DNA of 64,000 nt from Bacteroidales bacterium (GTDB lineage: Bacteria > Bacteroidota > Bacteroidia > Bacteroidales > UBA10428): positions 124,001 through 188,000 of the forward strand of contig JAFGSZ010000013.1 of NCBI GenBank assembly GCA_016934395.1, in the 5' to 3' direction. This document shows positions 51,033-60,425 of the stretch, one piece after another. Positions within the stretch are counted from its first letter, which is position 1, and every line of letters begins with the position of its first letter. The translations under genes were made by a program, and so were the position numbers. The notes beneath the pieces were generated by a model. That model was not told the DNA's origin and ran no database searches. It saw only the letters and a program-made list of their open reading frames with translations.

Positions 51033-53069
51033 TTATTTCAGTCCGCTTCTTTTTAGTAAAGGCTCTACAGAGGGTTTTTGCCCCCTGAATTTAAGATATA
51101 GTTCCATAGGGTGCTCTGTTCCACCTTTTTCAAGAATATTTTTACGAAAGGAGCTGGCCGTTTTTTTATCAAAAATCCCATTTTCCAGAAATACCGAAAA
51201 AGCATCTGCATCAAGCACTTCGGCCCATTTGTATCCATAATATCCTGCGGCATATCCACCTGAAAAAATATGAGAAAATGCCGGACTCACAAGGCATCCT
51301 TTAATTTCCGGCAGTAAATTCGCCGGAGCCATTGCTTTCTGCTCAAATGAATGTATAGATTCACCCGTTGGTTTTTCCAGCAGGTGCCAGGCCATATCAT
51401 TGAGTGCAAATCCCAACTGACGAACAAAGGCATACCCGTTATGATAATTTTTACTATCGATAATTTTCTTTAACAATTCTTCGGGCATTTTATCCCGCGA
51501 ATCATAATGTATAGCCACCTGATTCAGCCAGTCATGTTCAAGTGCCCAGTTTTCCATTATTTGCGAGGGTAATTCAACAAAATCGCGGTACACACTTGTA
51601 CCCGACAAACTTTGATATGAGCAATTTGTGAGCAAACCATGCAATCCATGCCCAAATTCATGAAGAAAGGTGGTGACTTCATAAAAAGTAAGCAACGAAG
51701 GTTTGCTGGGAGTTGGCTTGGTAAAATTGAACACTAAGGAAATATGTGGCCTGATATTCTCATCGTTTTCATCGATATACTGATCCAGATATGAGGTCAT
51801 CCATGCCCCGCCCTGTTTTCCTTCTCTTGGAAAAAAATCGAGATAAACCAGACCAAGATATTTTCCATCTTCATCGACAGCCTGATATACTGTTACATCA
51901 GGATGATAAACCGGAACATCATTACGCCGGGTAAACTTTATTCCATACAATTTAAAAACAAGATCAAAGATTCCCTCCTTAACGTTGTTGAGGGAAAAAT
52001 AGGGTTTTACCATTTCATCATTAAAATCAAACTTAGCTTTTTTTAGTTTTTCCGAATAATAATCCCAATCCCAACGCTGAAGCTGTAATCCGGAATCATA
52101 ATCTGCTACAAAATTTTGTAACTCCTCTAATTCTGCACGAGCAACAGGAATAGATGCTTCAAGCAGTTCATTAATAAACCCGGTTACATTTTCAGGTGTT
52201 TCGGCCATGCGATCTTCTAATATATAATGCGCATAAGAAGAATATCCCAGTAATTTTGCCAGTTCAATTCTTAATTCAACGATACGTTTAATAATATTTT
52301 CATTATTATTTTCATTCTTTTTTGATCCCCGCGAATGAAAGGCTTTAAATATAGTTTCTCTTAAACTCCGGTTATCTGCATATTTCAGGAAAGGTGCAAA
52401 ACTTGGAAATTTCAAAGTAAACACCCATCCTTCCATATTTCTTGATTCCGCTTCTCTGGCTGCGGCTTCCATAACATATTCAGGCAATCCGGAAAGATCT
52501 TCAGCTTCAGTAATGTGTAAAAAATAAACATTGGTATCGGCCAGTACATTTTCCCCAAACTGTAAGGTTAATTTGGACAATTCCCTGGAGACTGTCCGGA
52601 AGCGATCCTTTCTTTCCCGGCTTAAATTTGCTCCTCTTCTAACGAATCGTTTATAACTGTCTTTTAATAATTTTTGTTGTTCCTCGTTTAAACCCAGATT
52701 TTCTATTTCAGCAAAAACTTTTTTTATTTTACTGAACAACTCTTCATTCAGCATTATATCATTAACAAAATCTGTGATTTTAGGGGAAACCTCTTGTGCA
52801 ATTTTCTGAATCTCTTTTGATGTTTCAGCCGCATTAATATTAAAAAGTATGGCCTGTAAACGGTTTAACAATTTTCCACTGCGCTCAAGGGCAACCACTG
52901 TGTTATCAAAATTCGGAACAGCAGGATTATTAATAATAGTATTAATCTCATCACGTGCCAAAGAAATGGCCTTTTCAAATGCCGGTATATAATGTTCTGT
53001 TTTAATCTCATTAAAAGGAACCGACTTTTTATATGTGTTAAAATTTAGAATTAAAGGATTTACACTCAT
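51033..53069 (-). CDS. M3-family metallopeptidase (oligopeptidase A / Dcp-like)
   Basis: A 678-residue zinc oligopeptidase. The zinc motif HEFGH is at 470-474, with the third Glu ligand expected about 25-30 residues later. The N-terminal block LNFNTYKKSVPFNEIKTEHY and FVDYLDQYIDENDE-type stretches fit the M3A family, which cleaves short peptides in the cytoplasm. No signal peptide is present. I cannot separate oligopeptidase A from dipeptidyl carboxypeptidase by eye. A -7-like box TATATTTG (minus strand, plus 53120-53127) lies 51 bp upstream. Confidence 0.9.
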   Translation of the reverse strand: MSVNPLILNFNTYKKSVPFNEIKTEHYIPAFEKAISLARDEINTIINNPAVPNFDNTVVALERSGKLLNRLQAILFNINAAETSKEIQKIAQEVSPKITDFVNDIMLNEELFSKIKKVFAEIENLGLNEEQQKLLKDSYKRFVRRGANLSRERKDRFRTVSRELSKLTLQFGENVLADTNVYFLHITEAEDLSGLPEYVMEAAAREAESRNMEGWVFTLKFPSFAPFLKYADNRSLRETIFKAFHSRGSKKNENNNENIIKRIVELRIELAKLLGYSSYAHYILEDRMAETPENVTGFINELLEASIPVARAELEELQNFVADYDSGLQLQRWDWDYYSEKLKKAKFDFNDEMVKPYFSLNNVKEGIFDLVFKLYGIKFTRRNDVPVYHPDVTVYQAVDEDGKYLGLVYLDFFPREGKQGGAWMTSYLDQYIDENDENIRPHISLVFNFTKPTPSKPSLLTFYEVTTFLHEFGHGLHGLLTNCSYQSLSGTSVYRDFVELPSQIMENWALEHDWLNQVAIHYDSRDKMPEELLKKIIDSKNYHNGYAFVRQLGFALNDMAWHLLEKPTGESIHSFEQKAMAPANLLPEIKGCLVSPAFSHIFSGGYAAGYYGYKWAEVLDADAFSVFLENGIFDKKTASSFRKNILEKGGTEHPMELYLKFRGQKPSVEPLLKRSGLK

Positions 53070-53251
53070 TGTATATCTTGTAAAAGAATTAAATTTTTAC
53101 GGGTATTATTTTGAATCCACAAATATAGGATTTGTAACATTCATCCGGTGCAAAAGTTCAGAGAGTACAATTTCGTCATGAAAAAAATTCAACAAATTAT
53201 AACATTTTATATTCGGGTTGAATACAACATTTAGGTTAATACATTTTAATT

Positions 53252-53259
53252 TATATTTG
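53252..53259 (+). promoter_or_regulatory. -7 box TATATTTG before the EamA gene
   Basis: A perfect TAnnTTTG, 17 bp before the start codon at 53277, with a TTTA candidate -33 box 18 bp upstream. The short leader makes this plausible but unproven. Confidence 0.4.
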
Positions 53260-53276
53260 CCCTTTACTTTTCACAG

Positions 53277-54158
53277 ATGTCAAAATTTGCTTTACAGAAA
53301 AAAAGCTGGCAATGGATCACCTTGCTATTCCTTTCTTTTATTTGGGGAACATCCTTTATTTTAATGAAGCGTGGCTTAGAAGTATATAACAATTATCACG
53401 TGGCTGCATTCCGGATATTTTTCTCTTTTATCCTGATGGTGCCTGTTTCGATAAAACATATAAATAAAATCACCAGGGAGAATATCAAATCCTTGCTGGT
53501 GGTAGGTTTTATTGGCACTGCTTTTCCGGCTGTATTATTCACTACTGCACAAACAAGGATCAACAGTTCACTCGCCGGCATGCTGAATTCTTTAACCCCT
53601 TTTTTTACTTTGCTTATCGGGCTGATATTTTATAACAGCAAAGTAAAATTCCACAATTTACTCGGAATTTTATTGGGTATGATCGGAGCCATTTTGCTTA
53701 TTCTAAAAAAATCCACCCATATTTTTGAAAATATTAATTACTACGCACTGTTTATTCTGCTGGCTACTCTTTTTTACGGCATTAATGTAAATGAAATTAA
53801 AGCCCGGCTTCATAACCTTTCGGGCCTGGAAATTACCTCGCTGGCCATGTTATTTATTGGGCCGTTTTCTGCGGTATATTTGCTTTTCTCCGATTTTAAC
53901 TATATGAAATTATCAACAGAAAAATGGACCAGCCTGTTTTATATATTTCTGCTTGCTGCATTTTGTTCGGTATTGGCGCTTATAATTTTTAATTCGCTGA
54001 TAAAACATACTACGGCAATTTTTGCAGCATCAGTTACTTATATTATTCCTGCCTTTGCAATATTTTGGGGTATTTTCGATGGTGAAACTGTAACCCTTTG
54101 GCAGTTTTTATGGATTTCATTAATACTTTTTGGCGTTTACCTTGTTAATAAGCGTTAA
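53277..54158 (+). CDS. EamA/DMT-family permease
   Basis: A 293-residue membrane protein with ten hydrophobic segments in two repeated halves. The beginning FIWGTSFILMKRGLEVYN and the middle VGFIGTAFPAVLFTTAQTR match the EamA (DMT) drug/metabolite exporter family. The substrate is unknown; relatives export amino acids, metabolites or drugs. It is a single gene, 97 bp before lnt. No specific operon link is evident. Confidence 0.87.
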   Translation: MSKFALQKKSWQWITLLFLSFIWGTSFILMKRGLEVYNNYHVAAFRIFFSFILMVPVSIKHINKITRENIKSLLVVGFIGTAFPAVLFTTAQTRINSSLAGMLNSLTPFFTLLIGLIFYNSKVKFHNLLGILLGMIGAILLILKKSTHIFENINYYALFILLATLFYGINVNEIKARLHNLSGLEITSLAMLFIGPFSAVYLLFSDFNYMKLSTEKWTSLFYIFLLAAFCSVLALIIFNSLIKHTTAIFAASVTYIIPAFAIFWGIFDGETVTLWQFLWISLILFGVYLVNKR

Positions 54159-54255
54159 ATCGATCCTTTAAAATCATATGTTTGGCAAATGAAGATTTAA
54201 GATGTTCATCTGTTTTAAATTTTTATATCTTTATCGCTTCAATTTTTTATAGCGC

Positions 54256-55857
54256 ATGAAGAAAAACAAACTTTTGTTATATACTGTTGCAACCGGGCTG
54301 CTGCTAATTCCTTCCTGGTATGAATGGGGACACGGACTAATAATGTTAATCGCTTTTGTCCCCTTGCTTTTTGTTGAAGATTACCTTGACAATCACAAAA
54401 AAACTTATCGATCATTTACTGCTTTTTTATATGCTTTTGTTGCCTTTCTGATATGGAACGCCGGTACTACGTGGTGGATATTTAATGCATCTGCTGTTGG
54501 AATGGTGGTGGCTTTTCTATACAGCACTATCGCTATGAGCATTGTTTTCTGGTTGTTCCATATTTCGAAAAGAAACCTTGGCCCGGGTTTCGGATATTTT
54601 GCATTAATTATTTTCTGGATAAGTTTTGAGCATCTTTATTTCAAAGCTGAAATTTCATGGCCCTGGCTTACGTTAGGGCACGGTTTCGCTTATAATGTAA
54701 GGTTTATTCAATGGTACGATACAACCGGCGTGTTGGGAGGCTCATTATGGATCCTTTTATCCAACATTTTAATATTTTTATTTATTAAAAAACTTGTGGT
54801 TGCCGGAAACCAAAATTCACTAAAGGGAGTTGGTTTACTAGCTGTATTGATTGTTATAATTCCTATAATTATATCTCTGACAAAATTTTATACCTACGAA
54901 GAAAAATCAAAACCGGTAGATGTAGTTATCATTCAGCCAAATATAGATCCCTATAAAAAATTTGTTGATATCCCCAGTGTTGAACAAACCCGAAACCAGT
55001 TAAATGCTGCTCTTCCGCTTGCAGATGAGCATGTAGATTATTTTGTTGCTCCTGAAACTTCAATAAATAATAATATATGGCTTGATCAGCTCGATTATGT
55101 GCCAGACATCCGCTTAATTAAAAGTTTCCTTAAAAAATATCCTAAAGCAAAATATGTAGTCGGTATTACTTCTTACAAACGTTATGAACCTGGTGAGAAA
55201 CTGTCCGTTACTGCACGGCCATTAACAGGAACCGAGTATTATTATGATTCATATAATTCCGCCATTCAGATTGATTCAACGGGAAAAATTCCGGTGTATC
55301 ACAAATCGCAATTGGTAGTGGGTGTTGAAAAGATGCCCTATACCAAATATTTAAAATTTCTTAAGAATCTCACCTTACGGCTTGGCGGCACTTTTCGCAG
55401 TCATGGCACCCAGGAGTTTCGCGAAAATTTTATTTCTCCGCAGGATTCAATTAGCATTGCTCCTGTTATTTGCTGGGAATCGGTTTTTGGCGAATTTGTT
55501 TCAGATTATATAAAAAAAGGGGCCAATTTTATTTTTGTTATTACAAACGACGGTTGGTGGGGAAATACTCCCGGACACAGGCAACATAACAGTTTATCCT
55601 GCATACGTGCTATTGAAACACGCCGCAGTGTGGCACGTTCGGCCAATACCGGTATATCCTGTTTTATAAACCAGCGCGGCGAAGTAGGCAAAAAACTTAC
55701 CTGGTGGAAATACGGCGCCATTAGGGATACCATAAATGCTAATGACAAGATTACCTTTTATGTGAAACACGGGAATTACATCGCTCATATTGCCATGTTT
55801 ATGGCGGCTTTAGTATTGCTCATGACTATGGTTAGAGGAATAACAAGAAAATCCTGA
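54256..55857 (+). CDS. lnt: Apolipoprotein N-acyltransferase
   Basis: A 533-residue membrane enzyme: about eight hydrophobic segments (1-215) followed by a carbon-nitrogen-hydrolase domain. The catalytic triad is visible as Glu267 (VAPETS), Lys350 (VYHKSQL) and Cys406 (VICWESVFG). It adds the third acyl chain to the N-terminal Cys of lipoproteins in the inner membrane. Several putative lipoproteins are in this window. Length and the order of motifs are normal for Lnt. Confidence 0.93.
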   Translation: MKKNKLLLYTVATGLLLIPSWYEWGHGLIMLIAFVPLLFVEDYLDNHKKTYRSFTAFLYAFVAFLIWNAGTTWWIFNASAVGMVVAFLYSTIAMSIVFWLFHISKRNLGPGFGYFALIIFWISFEHLYFKAEISWPWLTLGHGFAYNVRFIQWYDTTGVLGGSLWILLSNILIFLFIKKLVVAGNQNSLKGVGLLAVLIVIIPIIISLTKFYTYEEKSKPVDVVIIQPNIDPYKKFVDIPSVEQTRNQLNAALPLADEHVDYFVAPETSINNNIWLDQLDYVPDIRLIKSFLKKYPKAKYVVGITSYKRYEPGEKLSVTARPLTGTEYYYDSYNSAIQIDSTGKIPVYHKSQLVVGVEKMPYTKYLKFLKNLTLRLGGTFRSHGTQEFRENFISPQDSISIAPVICWESVFGEFVSDYIKKGANFIFVITNDGWWGNTPGHRQHNSLSCIRAIETRRSVARSANTGISCFINQRGEVGKKLTWWKYGAIRDTINANDKITFYVKHGNYIAHIAMFMAALVLLMTMVRGITRKS

Positions 55858-56090
55858 AAGAAATAAATCCATGATATTTTAATTATCATTCATTTATTTT
55901 CATATTTTATAAAACTTTTTCTTATCCTCTTTATTTAGTGAAACCCGGAAAATTTCAGATTGTAATAAATTATACTCTGATATCCTGCCTATCTGATTCT
56001 CATTTAGAATTCTCTTTGTTTTTAAACTATTTAATTTACCTGGCTTGAATTGCATCTTATATTATTCTGTAATATCACAGGGGTAAACCT

Positions 56091-56702
56091 TTGAAAAATA
56101 TCATACATTTATGCAACCCTTTTAAAAGTTTATTGTCATTTAAACGAAAAGCAGGAACTTTGGAGGTAGCTTATCAGGACATACATAAGGAGATTATTGA
56201 ACTCAGTAAGGCCGGGAATTCAAAAGCGCAATACCAGCTTTACCGTTTATATTCAAAGGCTATGTACAACATTTGCTATCGTATGATGAACAATAAAGAA
56301 GAAGCTGAAGATATGCTTCAGGATGCATTTACTGAGGCATTTATTAACCTGAAATCCTTTCGTTTCGAATCTTCCTTCGGGGCATGGCTAAAACGGATTG
56401 TGGTAAATAAATGTATCAACTCCCTTAAAAAGAAAAAAGCCGAGCTGGTATTTTCAGACACTATCCCTGATCAAAAAACCGCCCCTGAAAACGAAAATTT
56501 TGAAACCTCTGAGCTGAAAGTAAAAGAGATTCTAAATGCCCTGGAAAAATTACCACATGGATACAGGGTAATTTTTTCACTTTATATGCTCGAAGGATAT
56601 GATCATGCGGAAATTGCAGAGATTATGGGGATAACGGAATCTACTTCAAAATCTCAGTTTTCCAGGGCAAAACTTAAAATTAAAGAACTGTTAATAAACT
56701 AA
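56091..56702 (+). CDS. RNA polymerase sigma factor, ECF type
   Basis: About 203 residues from a TTG start at 56091; no in-frame ATG occurs until inside region 2, and another TTG at 56160 is possible. Sigma region 2 (about 55-120) has AEDMLQDAFTEAFINLKSFR and SFGAWLKRIVVNKCIN; region 4 (about 145-200) has LPHGYRVIFSLYMLEGYDHA and EIAEIMGITESTSKSQFSRA. It directs RNA polymerase to its own promoters and is held by the anti-sigma encoded 5 bp downstream. An unusually long N-terminal extension (about 45 residues) precedes region 2. Confidence 0.9.
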   Translation: MKNIIHLCNPFKSLLSFKRKAGTLEVAYQDIHKEIIELSKAGNSKAQYQLYRLYSKAMYNICYRMMNNKEEAEDMLQDAFTEAFINLKSFRFESSFGAWLKRIVVNKCINSLKKKKAELVFSDTIPDQKTAPENENFETSELKVKEILNALEKLPHGYRVIFSLYMLEGYDHAEIAEIMGITESTSKSQFSRAKLKIKELLIN

Positions 56703-56707
56703 GCATC

Positions 56708-57259
56708 ATGAACGATAAATTTGAAAAGTTCATATCAGAAAACAGGGAAGCATTTGATATTCATGAACCGGATCCAAAAATCTGGGACAGAATTGAAAAA
56801 AACACCAGACCTGTTCGAAAACTGAACTGGAAAAAAATACTTTACCAGGCAGCTGCGGTAGTGATTATATTTCTTGCATCCTATATGGTTCATGATCTGG
56901 TGCAGAAACCACCAAAGGATAGTGTTGCCAAAGAAAAAAAACAGGAACTTGAAATTCCGGAATTAATGGAGGCTGAAATTTATTACACCAGTATTTTAAA
57001 TAATAAACTGGAAGAAATTAAGCCGATACTTGCCGGTGATCCCGGGCTGCAAAAGGAGTTAAACATTGAACTTTCCGAGCTCGACAGCATATACAGAGAC
57101 CTAAAACAAGACCTGCAGGATAACATTGCCAACAATGAAGTAATTGAAGCAATGATCCAGAATTACCGTTTCAGGGTGGCTATACTTGAAGATATTTTAT
57201 CACAGCTCAAATCAGAAGAAGATACGAGCAAACAAAAAATTAATAGATATGAAATCTAA
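56708..57259 (+). CDS. Anti-sigma factor-like single-span membrane protein
   Basis: A 183-residue protein with a short cytoplasmic part (1-43, EPDPKIWDRIE), one membrane segment (about 44-63) and an extracytoplasmic helical part (68-183) with acidic coiled-coil stretches (KLEEIKPIL, LDSIYRDLKQDLQDN). It lacks the Cys/His zinc site of classical ZAS anti-sigma factors. Position directly after the sigma gene and the topology support an anti-sigma role. The extracytoplasmic domain could sense envelope change. It overlaps the next gene's start by 11 bp. Confidence 0.7.
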   Translation: MNDKFEKFISENREAFDIHEPDPKIWDRIEKNTRPVRKLNWKKILYQAAAVVIIFLASYMVHDLVQKPPKDSVAKEKKQELEIPELMEAEIYYTSILNNKLEEIKPILAGDPGLQKELNIELSELDSIYRDLKQDLQDNIANNEVIEAMIQNYRFRVAILEDILSQLKSEEDTSKQKINRYEI

Positions 57260-58331
57260 GAGATTATTGTTCATCTTTTGTTTAGTCCTGACTTTATTTC
57301 AGGTTTCCAGGGCGCAGGTTTATTCTGAGCGCATTTCAAAAGCATACAGGATTAATAATAATACAACCATAGAGATAATTAATAAATATGGTAAAATAAA
57401 TCTCTTAACCTGGAACAAAGATTCTGTAAAATTTGAGATCGATTTATCTATCAGGACTACCAACGCATCAAAGTTCAATAAACTTAAAAACAGTATAAGT
57501 TTCGATTTTACGGCCACAGACTATTATGTAGTGGCAAAAACCACCATTTCAAGTTCGCAAAGTGTAATCTCCGATTTTCTGAACACAATTCTGCCGACAG
57601 ATAACCAGGTTACCATCGATTACACCGTTTATATTCCGGAATATGCCATTTTAAAAGTAGACAACAAGTTTGGAGATATTTATGCTGATAACCTGAATGG
57701 CAATGTAAATATTACGCTCTCTAACGGCAATTTAAAAGCCGGCAGTTTTAATGGAAATTCCGTGATAAAAATAAATTCCGGCGATGGCATTATTAATTCC
57801 ATTGAAAATGGAAGTATATATGTTTCCTATTCAGACCTGCAGCTTAAAAGCACCGATAGGCTTACCCTGGATGCACGGTCGTCAAGGGTAAACATTGATG
57901 CTGCAAAATATATCAAACTGGAATCGCGACGCGACCGCATAAATATTAAAAAAGTAGATGAACTTTATGGAGATAGCTATTTTTCTGTACTTATAATTGA
58001 TGAACTTACCAAAGAATTTAATTACAGCTTAAAATACGGCAACCTGTCGGTTGATTTTATCCCGAAAAACTTTTCGTTCATCAACCTAAATGGGGAATAT
58101 ACCGATATGGACTTGTTATTTGAAAGAGGTTCCGCTTACTTGCTGGATATTAGTCATCATCAGGATGTGTACTTAAATTATCCTGTGCAAATTGCCAGGC
58201 TTGAAGAAAAATCCCTGAATGCCGAAGATAAACAAGTGCTTACATTTGGAAAAATCGGCAGCGGCGCCACAAATTCAAAAGTAAAAATTACGGCTCCAAA
58301 AAAATGTACTATTAATATAATACATAAATAG
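57249..58331 (+). CDS. Secreted DUF4097-like beta-helix protein
   Basis: A 360-residue protein from the ATG at 57249, with a signal peptide (about 1-22, ending SRAQ). The mature part is rich in short beta strands with Asn/Gly turns (FGDIYADNLNGNVNITLSNG, NSGDGIINSIENGSIYVSYS). This is the pattern of DUF4097/DUF2807-type right-handed helices found in surface proteins of the phylum. Function is unknown. It overlaps the anti-sigma gene by 11 bp, so translation is probably coupled, and it is the first envelope product of the sigma operon. Confidence 0.7.
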   Translation: MKSKRLLFIFCLVLTLFQVSRAQVYSERISKAYRINNNTTIEIINKYGKINLLTWNKDSVKFEIDLSIRTTNASKFNKLKNSISFDFTATDYYVVAKTTISSSQSVISDFLNTILPTDNQVTIDYTVYIPEYAILKVDNKFGDIYADNLNGNVNITLSNGNLKAGSFNGNSVIKINSGDGIINSIENGSIYVSYSDLQLKSTDRLTLDARSSRVNIDAAKYIKLESRRDRINIKKVDELYGDSYFSVLIIDELTKEFNYSLKYGNLSVDFIPKNFSFINLNGEYTDMDLLFERGSAYLLDISHHQDVYLNYPVQIARLEEKSLNAEDKQVLTFGKIGSGATNSKVKITAPKKCTINIIHK

Positions 58332-58399
58332 GCACTCGGATGCAACTTGCAAATAAAATAATTGTCATTAGAAGAAATAACAATCAAAACTAAAACACC

Positions 58400-59128
58400 A
58401 TGAAAAAATATAGAATCACATTGTTTACAATATCCACCTTATTAATTTTCAGTCTGTATTCCTGCTCAGACATTTGGAACGACTGTTTGCAGGGAAACGG
58501 GATATTAACAGAAGAAGAAAGGATTGAAGATGATTTTACCGGTATTGAGCTTACCGGCAGTATGGACGTTGAAGTAACAATAGGCAACGACTTCTATGTT
58601 TCTGTTGAAGCAGATGATAACCTGCAACGATATATTATTACACGTACCCGGGGAGACAGGTTATACATTGAAACAGATCGTAACCGGTGTATCCGTTCCC
58701 GTAATCCGATAGTGGTTCATGTTACTCTTCCATACCTGGAGTATTTAGGCATAACAGGTTCCGGAATTATAGATTGTAATTATGTAAATACCGATTTTTT
58801 ACAGCTTTATATTTCAGGATCCGGAGATATTTATGCAGATGTTACTGTTGAAGATTTACAGGCAGACATTACCGGTTCGGGCGAAATAAAACTGTGGGGT
58901 GAGGTAATTAACGGAGATTTATCCATAACAGGTTCCGGGAAAATACGCGCTTTTAGCTGTCAGTTTGATGAATGTAATGCCACCATCACAGGATCCGGGG
59001 ACATCTATGCATTTGTATACGACATCCTGAATGTAAATATTTCCGGAAGTGGTAATGTTTACTACAGGGGAAATCCAGACATTTATTCTTCAATAACCGG
59101 CTCAGGTCATATTGTTAATAGTAATTAA
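58400..59128 (+). CDS. GIN-domain lipoprotein with seven ITGSG repeats
   Basis: A 242-residue lipoprotein (hydrophobic 5-20, Cys22 in LYSC). The head GIN/DUF2807 domain begins at about 46 (FTGIELTGSMDVEVTIG). From residue 118 to the end, seven copies of I-T/S-G-S-G recur every 17-20 residues, consistent with the turns of a beta-helix. DUF2807 proteins are outer-surface or periplasmic proteins of unknown role. It lies 68 bp after the DUF4097-like gene in the sigma operon. Confidence 0.83.
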   Translation: MKKYRITLFTISTLLIFSLYSCSDIWNDCLQGNGILTEEERIEDDFTGIELTGSMDVEVTIGNDFYVSVEADDNLQRYIITRTRGDRLYIETDRNRCIRSRNPIVVHVTLPYLEYLGITGSGIIDCNYVNTDFLQLYISGSGDIYADVTVEDLQADITGSGEIKLWGEVINGDLSITGSGKIRAFSCQFDECNATITGSGDIYAFVYDILNVNISGSGNVYYRGNPDIYSSITGSGHIVNSN

Positions 59129-59148
59129 TCGCTGTAAATTAATTTACA

Positions 59149-59646
59149 ATGAGAATATTATTCATCACTTTGTTTATCTTCCCGGGATTTATTTCGGCTT
59201 CAGCCCAGAATTACACCCGCGATGCCGGGGTGCGATTAGGGTCAACCATGAGTTTGAGTTACAGGCAGCATAATTATGACGATACGGCCTATGAATTTTT
59301 TGCCGGGTATCACAATAGAGGATTTCGGTTTGCTGCACTTAAAGAATTTTTCCGTCCTGCATTTCTAAATACCAGTGACAATTTAACTTTTTGTATGGGA
59401 TTTGGCGCTCATGCCGGAATTTCGTATAGCGATAAATATTCATATTTCAACAGAAATTTTTACAGAGACAGCTGGGTGTTTTCACCAATATTTGGTTTAG
59501 ACGGTTTATTCGGCCTGGAATATGAAATACAGGAATTCCCTGTGTTACTGGGTTTGGAGACCATGCCGTTTTTTGAGTTTTCAGCCGACAGGTTTTTTTA
59601 CCTGGAAATTTTTAACATATCATTTTCGATGAAGTACCGATTTTAA
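59149..59646 (+). CDS. Small secreted/outer-membrane protein of the sigma operon
   Basis: A 165-residue protein with a signal peptide (about 1-19, ending ASAQ). The mature part is rich in aromatic and Gly residues in alternating strands (YDDTAYEFFAGYHNRGFRFA, FSPIFGLDGLFGLEYE) and ends in SFSMKYRF with Phe last, as in outer-membrane barrels. No domain is recognised. It begins 20 bp after the GIN lipoprotein gene and 17 bp before the paralogous barrel gene, so all are probably co-transcribed. Confidence 0.65.
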   Translation: MRILFITLFIFPGFISASAQNYTRDAGVRLGSTMSLSYRQHNYDDTAYEFFAGYHNRGFRFAALKEFFRPAFLNTSDNLTFCMGFGAHAGISYSDKYSYFNRNFYRDSWVFSPIFGLDGLFGLEYEIQEFPVLLGLETMPFFEFSADRFFYLEIFNISFSMKYRF

Positions 59647-59663
59647 AATTAAACGTATATGCC

Positions 59664-60296
59664 ATGAAAAAAATAGCTTTTTTACTTTTTATATTCATAA
59701 CGGGTATCCAATTATCCGCACAAACTGAAGAAGAATCTTCATTTGTAAGACAAGATGATGATTTTAAAACTATTTTGGGGTCCAACAGCATAGGTGGATA
59801 TGGAGCGTTCTCTGTTAGTTATAGCATGATTGATGATCGTAACGGGATGGTTTTTTCAGGAAGAGGCGGAGTTGTTTTGGGCCATATTTTTGCTATGGGA
59901 TTCGGAGGATCAGGATTTATAAATGAAATCTATTTTAACGAAGAATTACAATCCGATGCCAGTCTCTCAGGAGGTTATGGAGGTATATTTTTTGAACCCA
60001 TAATTGCACCGAAATTCCCTGTACATATTTCACTACCTGTACTATTAGGTGTTGGTGGTGTGGCATTATCCAGCATCGATCGTAACCTAAACGATTTTAA
60101 TTACTGGGTTGAAGACAGCGAGGCCTTCTTTGTTATTGAACCGGGAGTTGAACTTGAGTTTAATATTACGCGTTTTTTCAGGTTTGCCATAGCAGGATCG
60201 TATAGGTTTACAAATAATATCAGCCTTTACACATACGATAATTTATCTCTTAACGGCTTTTCAGGAGGGGTAATATGTAAATTTGGAAAATTTTAA
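59664..60296 (+). CDS. Outer-membrane beta-barrel protein, paralogue of the gene at 29197
   Basis: A 210-residue protein with a signal peptide (1-19). It is clearly a paralogue of the minus-strand gene at 29197-29832: both have a GYGG(F/I) block followed by a conserved I(I/A)P-type stretch, a LLGVGGVAL/LIGAGGVVL run, and VIEPGVELEFNITRFFR versus IIEPAVNLEMNVSKFFR, and both end in (K)FG(S/K)F. The function is unknown. It is the last gene of the sigma operon; a strong terminator follows at 60342. Confidence 0.77.
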   Translation: MKKIAFLLFIFITGIQLSAQTEEESSFVRQDDDFKTILGSNSIGGYGAFSVSYSMIDDRNGMVFSGRGGVVLGHIFAMGFGGSGFINEIYFNEELQSDASLSGGYGGIFFEPIIAPKFPVHISLPVLLGVGGVALSSIDRNLNDFNYWVEDSEAFFVIEPGVELEFNITRFFRFAIAGSYRFTNNISLYTYDNLSLNGFSGGVICKFGKF

Positions 60297-60341
60297 ATCT
60301 TTAGAATCCGGTTCGTAATCAGAAAAAAACTAATTTTAATA

Positions 60342-60382
60342 CTTCCGAACGGTTAACTAAAACAATCGTTCGGATTTTTTTG
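60342..60382 (+). terminator. Strong terminator ending the sigma-factor operon
   Basis: TCCGAACG-N15-CGTTCGGA forms an 8-bp GC-containing stem, followed by a run of seven T. It lies about 48 bp downstream of the barrel gene and before the TonB receptor, isolating the sigma operon. Confidence 0.88.
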
Positions 60383-60425
60383 GTTTGATATTTGTTAATT
60401 GAATATTCCTCAAAAAATCTACCCT

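Noticed and set aside
56041-56053. TGGCTTGAATTGC, similar to a sigma54 promoter, before the ECF sigma gene
   Set aside because: The GG and GC are separated by 8 bp, not 10, so a real -24/-12 promoter is unlikely.
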